A DNA stretch of 9,570 nucleotides from Polaromonas sp. Its GTDB lineage: Bacteria; Pseudomonadota; Gammaproteobacteria; Burkholderiales; Burkholderiaceae_C. Below are positions 1-5,860 of this stretch, in pieces; the first letter of the stretch is position 1; the number at the start of each line of letters is the position of its first letter. The stretch covers positions 1-9,570 of the forward strand of contig JAJAYS010000201.1 of the NCBI GenBank assembly GCA_026786065.1, read 5' to 3'. The notes under the pieces are model-generated. The model was not told the origin of the DNA, did not search any database, and saw nothing but the letters and a program-made list of their open reading frames with translations. A program made the position numbers and the translations under genes.

Positions 1-123
1 CTGCGGCTGGCCGTCGCTGGCGCAAACCGCCTGGGCGCTGGCGCTTTGCCAGGGCAGCAGCGCCAGCGCGAAGCCAGCGAAAACCCCGCTGGACAAGGCC
101 ATGTCAAAAGACCTGGTTTTCAT
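1..123 (-). CDS. Exported protein of unknown function, N-terminal fragment
   Basis: The minus strand is open from an ATG at 123 to the window edge, giving 41 residues. They form a clear Sec signal peptide: a basic start (MKTR), a hydrophobic core around residues 12-25, and an SASA|QA cleavage site after residue 30. The mature protein starts QAVCASDGQPQ, with one early cysteine. An AAAGG-type ribosome binding site lies a few bases before this ATG, and a second in-frame ATG at 102 is less likely because it would drop the basic residues. The gene is divergent from uvrD with only 22 bases between the two start codons, so its promoter must lie inside the start of uvrD. The rest of the protein is outside the window, so I cannot name a family. 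An exported protein is well supported; its role is unknown. Confidence 0.72.
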   Translation of the reverse strand, partial: MKTRSFDMALSSGVFAGFALALLPWQSASAQAVCASDGQPQ

Positions 124-133
124 CTCGCCTTTC

Positions 134-139
134 TACAAT
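134..139 (+). promoter_or_regulatory. Predicted -10 box of the uvrD promoter
   Basis: TACAAT matches five of six bases of the sigma-70 -10 consensus. It ends 6 bases before the ATG at 146, so transcription would start at or next to the A of the start codon and give a leaderless mRNA. No convincing TTGACA-like -35 box is seen 16-18 bases upstream, where the sequence is ACCTGG or similar. The box also argues for the start at 146 rather than the ATG at 101, which lies upstream of it and overlaps the divergent gene. Confidence 0.45.
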
Positions 140-145
140 GGGTGG

Positions 146-2680
146 ATGCATGCTGACGCCCTTTCCGACTTTTCTGACTCGCCGCTTCTTCACAATCTCA
201 ATCCCGAGCAACTGGCCGCCGTCACGCTGCCCGCGACCCATGCGCTGATTCTGGCCGGAGCCGGTTCAGGCAAAACCCGCGTGTTGACGACCCGCATCGC
301 CTGGCTGCTGCAAACCGGCCAGGCGTCCTCAAGCGGGATTCTGGCAGTAACGTTTACCAACAAGGCGGCCAAGGAAATGCTGGTACGGCTCTCCAGCATG
401 CTGCCGGTCAACGTGCGCGGCATGTGGATAGGCACCTTCCACGGCCTGTGCAACCGCTTTCTGCGCGCGCATTACAAGCTGGCCAATTTGCCTTCCACCT
501 TCCAGATCCTCGACACGCAGGACCAGCTCTCGGCGATCAAGCGCCTTTGCAAGCAGTTCAACGTCGATGACGAGCGCTTTCCGCCCAAGCAGCTGATGTG
601 GTTCATCGCCGCCTGCAAGGAAGAAGGCCAGCGGCCGAAGGACGTGCCGGTGCGCGACGAGGAAGTGCGCAAGAAGGTCGAGATTTACGCGCTCTATGAA
701 GCGCAGTGCCAGCGCGAAGGCGTGGTCGATTTCGGCGAACTGATGCTGCGCAGCTACGAGCTGCTCAGAGATAACGAAGCGGTGCGCGAGCACTATCAGC
801 GGCGCTTTCGGCACCTGCTGATCGACGAGTTTCAGGACACCAACAAGCTGCAGTACGGCTGGATCAAGATGCTGGCCGGCCAGGGCGACGCGGCGGCGCC
901 GGCCGGGCGCGGCATGCCGGGCGGCTCGGTCATCGCGGTCGGGGACGACGACCAGAGCATCTACGCGTTTCGCGGCGCGCGTGTCGGCAACATGACCGAC
1001 TTCGTGCGCGAGTTCGCGGTCACCCACCAGATCAAGCTCGAGCGCAACTACCGCAGCTTCGGCAACATCCTCGACTCGGCCAATGCGCTGATCAGCCACA
1101 ACCGCACGCGCCTGGGCAAAAACCTGCGCACCGAAGCTGGGCCGGGCGAGCCGGTGCGGGTGCACGAGTCGGCCAGCGACTTTGCCGAGGCGCAGTGGTT
1201 CGTCGATGAAGTCCGGCAACTGGTGCGGGACGGCACCGAGCGCAAAGAGATCGCGCTGCTCTACCGCAGCAACGCGCAAAGCCGGGTGATGGAAACCGCG
1301 CTGTTCAATGCCGGCGTGCCCTACCGGGTTTATGGGGGCTTGCGCTTTTTCGAGCGCGCCGAGATCAAGCATGCGCTGGCTTATTTGCGGCTGCTGGAGA
1401 ACCCGAACGACGACACCAGCTTCATGCGCGTCGTCAACTTTCCGCCGCGCGGCATCGGAGCGCGCAGCATCGAGCAACTGCAGGATCTGGCGCGCACGGC
1501 CGGCTGCTCGCTGGCCGATGCGGTCAGCGCGGTGCCCGGCAAGGCCGGTGCGAATCTGGCCGGCTTCGTTGCGAAGATCGATGTGCTGCGCGAGCAGACT
1601 GCGGGCCTGAGCCTGCGCGAAATTATCGAGCAGGTGTTGCAGCACAGCGGGCTTGAAGAGCACTATAAGCTCGAACGCGAAGGCCAGGACCGGCTGGAGA
1701 ATCTGGCTGAACTGGTCAACGCCGCCGAATCGTTTGTCAGCCAGGAAGGCTTTGGCCGGGATGCGGTGGCGCTGCCGGTCGATGAGCTGGGTGAGGCGCA
1801 AAATTCATCGCTCCGCCAGTCGCCATTGAGCCAATCCCCCGCCAGCCAGGGCTTGGATCCGGATGCACCCTCACCGCAATCCTCTTCCGGAGGGAGGGGC
1901 AGCTTTGAAGCCGTACTCCCTCGCCCCCCGGGAGAGGGCGGGGGCGAGGGTCCCCTGATCCCCGATGCCGACACCGGCGAAACGCTAAGTCCGCTGCTGG
2001 CTTTCCTGACCCACGCGGCACTCGAATCCGGCGACAACCAGGCCAAGGCCGGGCAGGACGCGGTGCAACTGATGACGGTGCATTCGTCCAAGGGCCTGGA
2101 GTTCGATTGCGTGTTCATCGCCGGACTGGAGGAGGGCCTGTTCCCGCACGAGAATTCGCTGAACGACGCCGGCGGGCTCGAAGAAGAACGCCGGCTTATG
2201 TACGTCGCGATCACGCGCGCCAGAAAACGCCTGTATTTGAGCCACTCGCAGACCCGCATGCTGCACGGCCAGACGCGCTACCACGTCAAGAGCCGGTTCT
2301 TTGAAGAGCTGCCCGAAGCGGCGCTGAAATGGATCACGCCGAAGCACGGCGGGTTTTCGTCCGGCTTGGGGGCTGGTGGAGCCTGGGCAGGCGCTACAAA
2401 ATCAGGAGCTACTAACGCCCGTTCTGATTGGGCTAGTGGCGTATTTTCGTCAAAAAATGGGCAGGCAGAGCGCTTTGCGAGCCCGCCGGTTCCGACGCAG
2501 CGTGCAGCGCCGGCGCACGGCCTGAAGACCGGTACCAAGGTGTTTCACGCCAAGTTCGGCGAGGGCCAGGTGCAGATGCTCGAAGGCAGCGGCGACGATG
2601 CGCGGGCACAAATCAATTTCACCCGGCACGGCGTCAAGTGGTTGGCGCTGGGGGTGGCGAAATTGACCGTGCTGGGCTGA
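146..2680 (+). CDS. uvrD: DNA helicase II (UvrD/PcrA family, SF1A)
   Basis: This is a 3'-to-5' ATP-driven helicase that removes the excised oligonucleotide and UvrC in nucleotide excision repair, unwinds the nicked strand in mismatch repair, and strips proteins from DNA. From the start at 146 (844 residues) the motifs are: Q motif NPEQ at 19-22, Walker A GAGSGKT at 38-44, GTFHGLC of motif Ib, Walker B DEFQDT at 227-232, motif III GDDDQSIYAFRGA at 266-278, LERNYRS at 298-304, VHSSKGLEF at 645-653 and ERRLMYVAITRARKR at 681-695. The last ~52 residues (793-844) look like the UvrD/PcrA C-terminal Tudor-like domain. An ATG at 101 is also in frame but overlaps the divergent gene and lacks a promoter or ribosome site. 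E. coli UvrD is 720 residues. Much of the extra length lies in two linkers, about residues 555-615 and 745-790, and each contains repeat-like DNA. All catalytic motifs are intact, so the enzyme should work. Rep is a less likely alternative. Confidence 0.96.
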   Translation: MHADALSDFSDSPLLHNLNPEQLAAVTLPATHALILAGAGSGKTRVLTTRIAWLLQTGQASSSGILAVTFTNKAAKEMLVRLSSMLPVNVRGMWIGTFHGLCNRFLRAHYKLANLPSTFQILDTQDQLSAIKRLCKQFNVDDERFPPKQLMWFIAACKEEGQRPKDVPVRDEEVRKKVEIYALYEAQCQREGVVDFGELMLRSYELLRDNEAVREHYQRRFRHLLIDEFQDTNKLQYGWIKMLAGQGDAAAPAGRGMPGGSVIAVGDDDQSIYAFRGARVGNMTDFVREFAVTHQIKLERNYRSFGNILDSANALISHNRTRLGKNLRTEAGPGEPVRVHESASDFAEAQWFVDEVRQLVRDGTERKEIALLYRSNAQSRVMETALFNAGVPYRVYGGLRFFERAEIKHALAYLRLLENPNDDTSFMRVVNFPPRGIGARSIEQLQDLARTAGCSLADAVSAVPGKAGANLAGFVAKIDVLREQTAGLSLREIIEQVLQHSGLEEHYKLEREGQDRLENLAELVNAAESFVSQEGFGRDAVALPVDELGEAQNSSLRQSPLSQSPASQGLDPDAPSPQSSSGGRGSFEAVLPRPPGEGGGEGPLIPDADTGETLSPLLAFLTHAALESGDNQAKAGQDAVQLMTVHSSKGLEFDCVFIAGLEEGLFPHENSLNDAGGLEEERRLMYVAITRARKRLYLSHSQTRMLHGQTRYHVKSRFFEELPEAALKWITPKHGGFSSGLGAGGAWAGATKSGATNARSDWASGVFSSKNGQAERFASPPVPTQRAAPAHGLKTGTKVFHAKFGEGQVQMLEGSGDDARAQINFTRHGVKWLALGVAKLTVLG
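1867..1951. repeat. REP-like GC-rich palindrome inside uvrD
   Basis: Two 36-base arms, 1867-1902 and 1916-1951, are imperfect inverted repeats of each other, with 26 of 36 positions matching by hand, around a 13-base centre. The right arm also folds on itself: an 11-base perfect stem pairs 1918-1928 (CCCTCGCCCCC) with 1940-1950. The style, CCCTC-ACC or GCC against GGAGAGGGC-GGGGGCGAGGG, is that of dispersed palindromes common between genes in many Proteobacteria. Here it is read in frame as about 29 residues (574-602 of UvrD) rich in Ser, Pro, Gly and Glu, between the helicase core and the VHSSKGLEF motif. Its copy number in the genome cannot be judged from this window. Confidence 0.72.
2384..2466. 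repeat. AT-richer dispersed-repeat-like segment in uvrD linker
   Basis: The 9-base word TGGGCAGGC occurs at 2384-2392 and again at 2458-2466. The 65 bases between are clearly AT-richer than the surrounding gene and contain GAGCTACTAACGCCC and GGGCTAGTGGCG, a partial inverted repeat, followed by TATTTTC and a run of six A. This pattern (AGCTRCTaACGC ... GGGCTAGwGGC ... ATTTT) resembles small interspersed repeats that I associate with Comamonadaceae intergenic regions; that link is from memory. The segment is translated as an Ala/Gly/Ser-rich linker just before the Tudor-like domain. The 74-base offset between the direct repeats is not a multiple of three, so a simple insertion would have needed a compensating change. 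Confidence 0.5.
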
Positions 2681-2686
2681 GACTGG

Positions 2687-2754
2687 CTGGGCGCGCTGGA
2701 TGCGCTGGAAGGGTCGGGCGCGGTGACCGTGCCGCCCCGACGCTTGCGCGCCAG
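2687..2754. terminator. Nested inverted repeat between convergent genes, possible terminator
   Basis: Between the uvrD stop (2680) and the TPR gene stop (2774) are two nested stems. The outer pairs CTGGGCGCGC (2687-2696) with GCGCGCCAG (2746-2754), with one bulged base. The inner pairs GTCGGG (2713-2718) plus GCGG (2720-2723) with CCGC (2732-2735) plus CCCGAC (2736-2741). The place suits a bidirectional terminator for the two converging units. Neither side has a T-run after the stem, so it is not a standard intrinsic terminator. Confidence 0.3.
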
Positions 2755-2773
2755 GCCCCGCTCGGCAGCCGGT

Positions 2774-3319
2774 TTATTTGTTTGCGGCCTTGTAGCCGGT
2801 TATGGCTTTTCCCAGATCGTCGTATTCCTCGCAGGCCGTACCGCCGCAAATGGTTTTGAGCCGCGCCAGGTGCTCTTCGGCTTTGGCCGGCTGTTTGTCC
2901 ATCAGGTAGGCCTCGCCGATGTACTCGTGCGCGCCTTTGTGGTTGGGGTCGAGCTTGAGCGCGATGCGGTAGTGCTCGAAAGCACGGGGCAGGTTGCTGG
3001 TGGCCTGCTTGCGAAAGGCGAAGGCGAGCAGGTTGTGCCCGTCGGCAAGACCCGGTTGCTCGCGCACCAGCACGGTCAACTCGGTAACGGCCTTTTTCCA
3101 GTCCTGGGCCTGGATGGCGGCCCGGCCGGCGGCGAGGCGGTCGATAGGCGCTGGTGCGACTGCCGGTGCCGGCTCCGGCGTGTCGGCCGCCAGCACCGCT
3201 GCAGCCGGAATCAGGCCGGCCAGCAGGACGCTTACGGCGGCGCGGGCAAACGCAGCCGGCCGGCGACGTCGGGGGTTCAGAGCGGGCTGAGCGGCGTGCC
3301 TGGACACTGGCAGGTTCAT
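2774..3319 (-). CDS. Exported TPR-repeat protein of unknown function
   Basis: The product is 181 residues. The N terminus has a basic RRRR stretch at 17-20, a hydrophobic segment at about 24-44 and an Ala-rich cleavage region (VLAAD, near residue 45), so it is probably exported to the periplasm. The long basic n-region leaves a Tat signal possible, but a full SRRxFLK motif is not seen. A Pro/Ala linker (47-60) leads into two or three tetratricopeptide helix pairs at about 62-155, with characteristic spacing in GRAAIQAQDWKKAVTEL and HYRIALKLDPNHKGAHEYIG. A cysteine pair follows (C158 and C163, in CGGTAC) with the sequence EEYDDL. TPRs bind other proteins, so it may be an assembly or scaffold factor, but no partner is evident. 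The gene starts 24 bases after the BPSS1780-type gene ends and is probably co-transcribed with it, although an ill-supported TATAAA box lies in the gap. The ribosome binding site is weak. Confidence 0.88.
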   Translation of the reverse strand: MNLPVSRHAAQPALNPRRRRPAAFARAAVSVLLAGLIPAAAVLAADTPEPAPAVAPAPIDRLAAGRAAIQAQDWKKAVTELTVLVREQPGLADGHNLLAFAFRKQATSNLPRAFEHYRIALKLDPNHKGAHEYIGEAYLMDKQPAKAEEHLARLKTICGGTACEEYDDLGKAITGYKAANK

Positions 3320-3329
3320 GTCAAGGTCT

Positions 3330-3335
3330 TTTATA
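3330..3335 (-). promoter_or_regulatory. Weak candidate -10 box before the TPR gene
   Basis: On the minus strand TATAAA lies 10 bases before the ATG at 3319, within a 10-base AT palindrome (TTTTATAAAA). It matches five of six -10 consensus bases, but no -35 box is seen in the end of the upstream gene. It could be an internal promoter or just AT-rich spacer. Confidence 0.2.
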
Positions 3336-3343
3336 AAAAATCG

Positions 3344-4153
3344 TTATCGAGACAGGGTTTCGGGTGTGGCCAAGGCGTCGGGCGCAGCTTCGTCGCTGAC
3401 AAAGCAGTCCTTGAAGCTGAAATACAGCGAGGTAAAAAACATCGCCATCACGATCAGCGCCACCGGAAACATCGCCACACCGGCCAGCGCCGGGCTGCCG
3501 AACAGGCTGGCAATCAGCGCGACCAGCACGGCAGCTCCGATGAACACACCCATCCAGGCCAGCCCGAACACCGTCATCGCGGCAAAGTTTTTCCAGCAGG
3601 CCATCAGGCTGAAAAACAGGCTTTTGACCGGATGCATCCCGTGCCAGTGCACCAGCGCGGGCGCATGCCAGAACAGCAGCGACAGCGGCAAATACAGCGC
3701 CATCGAGACCCACAGCGCCGCCTGAAAGTCGCCGCCCTTGACCATCTCTTCGGTCATCTTGCCGCCGACCAGGTACAGCTTGGCGAACTGGCCGCCATCG
3801 ACTAGCGCCGACAGGCCGATGATCACCAGAAACCCGGCCGCATACAGCACCCCGAGCACCAGCATGGCCTGCTTGCGCTGCCGGCCGGCGCGAAAAGCGC
3901 TGATCAGAATGGTTGGCATCGGAAACTTGCCCTTGCTGGCTTCTTCGGTCGCTGCCTTCAGGCCCAGCGTCGCGGCCGGCAGCAAGGCCAGCGCAAGTGC
4001 CGCGCCGATAAACGGGACCAGTGTGGCCAGCGACAGCACGGCGATAAACATGAAAAACACGCCCGACATCGCCAGCGGCTGGCGCATGAAGGTTTTGACG
4101 CCCAGTTTGACCCAGGTCAGGCCGGTTCGGGCGGGGACGATATTGAGTTTCAT
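3344..4153 (-). CDS. BPSS1780-family integral membrane protein
   Basis: The product is 269 residues with about six predicted membrane helices, at roughly 27-46, 48-68, 95-117, 145-168, 190-216 and 222-246. A short amphipathic N terminus (MKLNIVPARTGLTWVKLG) comes first and a hydrophilic tail (250-269) ends the protein. A distinctive FWHAPALVHWHGM stretch at 161-173, rich in His and Trp, sits at the end of the fourth helix. I recognise the overall plan as the Burkholderiales BPSS1780-type membrane protein family, whose function is not known. It would sit in the inner membrane. The start has no clear ribosome binding site but is the first good ATG. It lies 161 bases after thrB and 24 bases before the TPR gene; the tight spacing to the latter suggests the two are made together. 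Confidence 0.85.
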   Translation of the reverse strand: MKLNIVPARTGLTWVKLGVKTFMRQPLAMSGVFFMFIAVLSLATLVPFIGAALALALLPAATLGLKAATEEASKGKFPMPTILISAFRAGRQRKQAMLVLGVLYAAGFLVIIGLSALVDGGQFAKLYLVGGKMTEEMVKGGDFQAALWVSMALYLPLSLLFWHAPALVHWHGMHPVKSLFFSLMACWKNFAAMTVFGLAWMGVFIGAAVLVALIASLFGSPALAGVAMFPVALIVMAMFFTSLYFSFKDCFVSDEAAPDALATPETLSR

Positions 4154-4314
4154 GGGGTCACGGATGAAGCGGTGGTCGGCAAAAAGGGGACGGGCAAGAA
4201 GAGCGCAAGCGGCGCAGCATCAAAAAATCGGCCCGACGGCAAAGTTTGCCTGAAACCGCACTGCCGCTGCGGACCGTCCACCTGGCACAAGGCGAATGGC
4301 AAGGCCATCGGACG

Positions 4315-5265
4315 TCACAGCGTGTGGGGTTGAATCAGGCGGGCCCGCAATACCCGCTCAAAATGGGTTGGGTCGTGGGGCTTTAGCAGCGCCGCAGAGC
4401 GCGGCAGGTGGAAGTCCCACAGCCGCGACAGCCAAAAGCGCAATGCGGCGGCACGTTGCAGCGCCGGCAGCAGACGGCGCTCGTGCGGGTTCAGCGTGCG
4501 CACCGACTGGTAAGCACTCAGAAAGGCATCGGCCAGCACCGGCCGGTTCTCGCCGCTGGCCAGATCGACGCACCAGTCGTTCAGGCACACGCCGATGTCG
4601 AACAGCAAGGTGTCGCAGCCTGCAAAGTAAAAATCGAAGAAACCGGTCAGGGTGCCGCCCTCGAACATGACGTTGTCGCGGAACAGGTCGGCATGCACCG
4701 CGCCGTGCGGCAGCCCCTGCCAGGAGGGCGATGCGGCGATATGGTTCTGGTAGGCCAGCTCACCGAGCATCAGGCTGCGCTGTGCCGGGGCCAGGTGCGG
4801 CAGCACCACCGGCACGGTGTCGTTCCACCAGGGCAGACCGCGCAGGTTGGCCTGGTGGCGCGGGAAATCCTGGCCGGCCAGGTGCATGCGCGCCAGCATC
4901 TCGCCCACGGCCGCGCAATGCCCGGCTGTGGGGGCAAGTTCGCTATGCCCAAGCAGCCGATTGACCACCGCGGCGGGTTTGCCTTTGAGCCGGTGCAGGA
5001 TTTCGCCCGACGCGTCGGCCGCCGGGTCGGGCACCGGAATGCCGCGGGTCGCCAGATGCTTCATCAGATACAGGTAAAACGGCAATTGCGCAAATCCCAG
5101 ACGCTCGAACAGCGTCAGCACATAAGGGCCGGAGTCAAGCTCGACGAAGTAGTTGGTGTTTTCGATGCCGCCGGCGCACGGCGCGATACTGGCTAGCTCG
5201 CCGAGCTGCAGCGGAGCCAGAAAGGCTTTGGCCTCGTCGAACGAGACTTCGGTGTAAACGGCCAC
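4315..5265 (-). CDS. thrB: Homoserine kinase (ThrB, APH-fold type)
   Basis: This cytoplasmic enzyme phosphorylates L-homoserine with ATP to O-phosphohomoserine, the step before threonine synthase. The 316-residue product belongs to the aminoglycoside-phosphotransferase-fold homoserine kinases, not the GHMP type of E. coli. Visible motifs are the N-lobe segment AGGIENTNYFVE (31-42), the catalytic loop HADLFRDN at 191-198 (catalytic Asp193, Asn198) and the metal-binding DFYFAG at 211-216. Length fits the family. The start codon is GTG, giving MAVYTEVSFDEA, which matches the usual N terminus of this family; a CAGG sits just upstream. The gene lies 84 bases after the DUF2782-like gene and is probably read from the same promoter. 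A short hairpin follows the stop (about 4293-4310) without a T-run, so transcription may continue towards the membrane-protein gene. Confidence 0.95.
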   Translation of the reverse strand: MAVYTEVSFDEAKAFLAPLQLGELASIAPCAGGIENTNYFVELDSGPYVLTLFERLGFAQLPFYLYLMKHLATRGIPVPDPAADASGEILHRLKGKPAAVVNRLLGHSELAPTAGHCAAVGEMLARMHLAGQDFPRHQANLRGLPWWNDTVPVVLPHLAPAQRSLMLGELAYQNHIAASPSWQGLPHGAVHADLFRDNVMFEGGTLTGFFDFYFAGCDTLLFDIGVCLNDWCVDLASGENRPVLADAFLSAYQSVRTLNPHERRLLPALQRAAALRFWLSRLWDFHLPRSAALLKPHDPTHFERVLRARLIQPHTL

Positions 5266-5349
5266 GCCTGAAAAACTGCTAGGACCGCAGGCGCGCGAGA
5301 AACAGGCGCGGACACGCGCAGACCGGCAAAAACACGCAGCAACCGCCGG

Positions 5350-5724
5350 TCAGAACTTGAAGAGGTTCCAGACGCGCGACCCGTTGGTGTCGCGGTTGCT
5401 GGTATCGGGCGAATTGCCGCGCGCGCCTTCGGCCGGTTTAACTTCGTAAGCCGGCACGCCCGGCACGGCTGTTTTGGGTTGGACGGTAATCTGCTGGGTT
5501 TCGCCGCCCACGCGCAGTTCGTCGATACGCGAGCCGGCGTCTTCGGTGCGAATGCGTTCCATGGCCCGGCCGCCCGCCGAGGTTTGAGGTTCGGGCGTAC
5601 CGGGGGTAGGGGCCGGCCGGGCCGCTGGCGTCTGCGCAAACAGGGCCGAACAGGCCAGCGCCGACGCGGCAATGGCCGTCCGGCTGCAGATGGCGCTAAG
5701 GGTGTATTGGGCAGCAAATATCAT
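5350..5724 (-). CDS. DUF2782-like exported protein
   Basis: Starting at the ATG at 5724, the product is 124 residues: a signal peptide with hydrophobic core at about 16-29 and likely cleavage after LFA (residue 30), a Pro/Ala/Thr-rich linker (31-50), then a small domain at 56-97 (ERIRTEDAGSRIDELRVGGE ... ITVQPK ... PAYEV). The tail ends in RVWNLFKF. The domain pattern and the position between polA and thrB fit the betaproteobacterial DUF2782 family, function unknown; the assignment is from memory. A longer in-frame reading up to 5862 would start inside the polA start region and place 46 unlikely residues before the signal peptide, so I reject it. A Cys at 25 does not fit a good lipobox, so a lipoprotein is less likely. 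The gene is probably the first of an operon with thrB. Confidence 0.82.
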   Translation of the reverse strand: MIFAAQYTLSAICSRTAIAASALACSALFAQTPAARPAPTPGTPEPQTSAGGRAMERIRTEDAGSRIDELRVGGETQQITVQPKTAVPGVPAYEVKPAEGARGNSPDTSNRDTNGSRVWNLFKF

Positions 5725-5729
5725 GTGCC

Positions 5730-5735
5730 ATTGTA
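5730..5735 (-). promoter_or_regulatory. Predicted -10 box of the DUF2782-like gene
   Basis: On the minus strand TACAAT ends 5 bases before the ATG at 5724. The predicted transcription start falls on the start codon, which suggests a leaderless mRNA and would drive the DUF2782-like gene and probably thrB. The -35 region is poor (GCGTCA at about 17 bases). Confidence 0.45.
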
Positions 5736-5818
5736 GGCTGGCGCGTCGCTGCTGACGCTGCGAGACGGGGCGTACGAATGCGCACTTCTGTGGTCGCGGC
5801 AAGCCGCAGCACAGCCCG

Positions 5819-5848
5819 AGATTCCCCGAGATTCCCCGAGACTCCCCG
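5819..5848 (+). repeat. Three tandem 10-base repeats upstream of polA
   Basis: AGATTCCCCG occurs twice in a row (5819-5828, 5829-5838), followed by one copy with a single change, AGACTCCCCG (5839-5848). A partial unit (GCCCG) precedes them. The array ends 12 bases before the polA start and runs into its predicted -10 box. Spacing of 10 bases is about one helical turn, so protein binding is conceivable, but simple slippage is equally possible. Confidence 0.75.
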
Positions 5849-5853
5849 ACAAT
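5848..5853 (+). promoter_or_regulatory. Predicted -10 box of the polA promoter
   Basis: GACAAT ends 7 bases before the polA ATG, the same layout as at uvrD and the DUF2782-like gene. No ribosome binding site precedes the ATG, in keeping with a leaderless mRNA. The -35 position falls within the tandem decamers and does not resemble TTGACA. Confidence 0.38.
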
Positions 5854-5860
5854 CGCCGCC

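Noticed and set aside
101..145. The ATG at 101 as the start of uvrD
   Set aside because: It overlaps the divergent signal-peptide gene, has no ribosome binding site, and lies upstream of the best -10 box. The 15 added residues do not resemble the usual UvrD N terminus.
329..1801. A 490-codon open frame on the minus strand opposite uvrD
   Set aside because: It lies antisense to clear helicase motifs, has no recognisable domain, and is typical of long antisense frames in GC-rich genes with strong codon bias.
1737..2021. A minus-strand open frame over the uvrD palindrome encoding a Pro/Gly/Arg-rich peptide
   Set aside because: Such peptides are commonly mis-called from this kind of palindrome; uvrD on the other strand is certain.
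2723..3805. A 360-codon plus-strand open frame across the TPR and membrane-protein genes
   Set aside because: It is rich in Arg, Gln, Gly and His with no domain, spans two well-supported minus-strand genes, and has no ribosome binding site.
4408..5196. A 262-codon plus-strand open frame opposite thrB
   Set aside because: It is antisense to homoserine kinase with its catalytic motifs intact, so it is a shadow.
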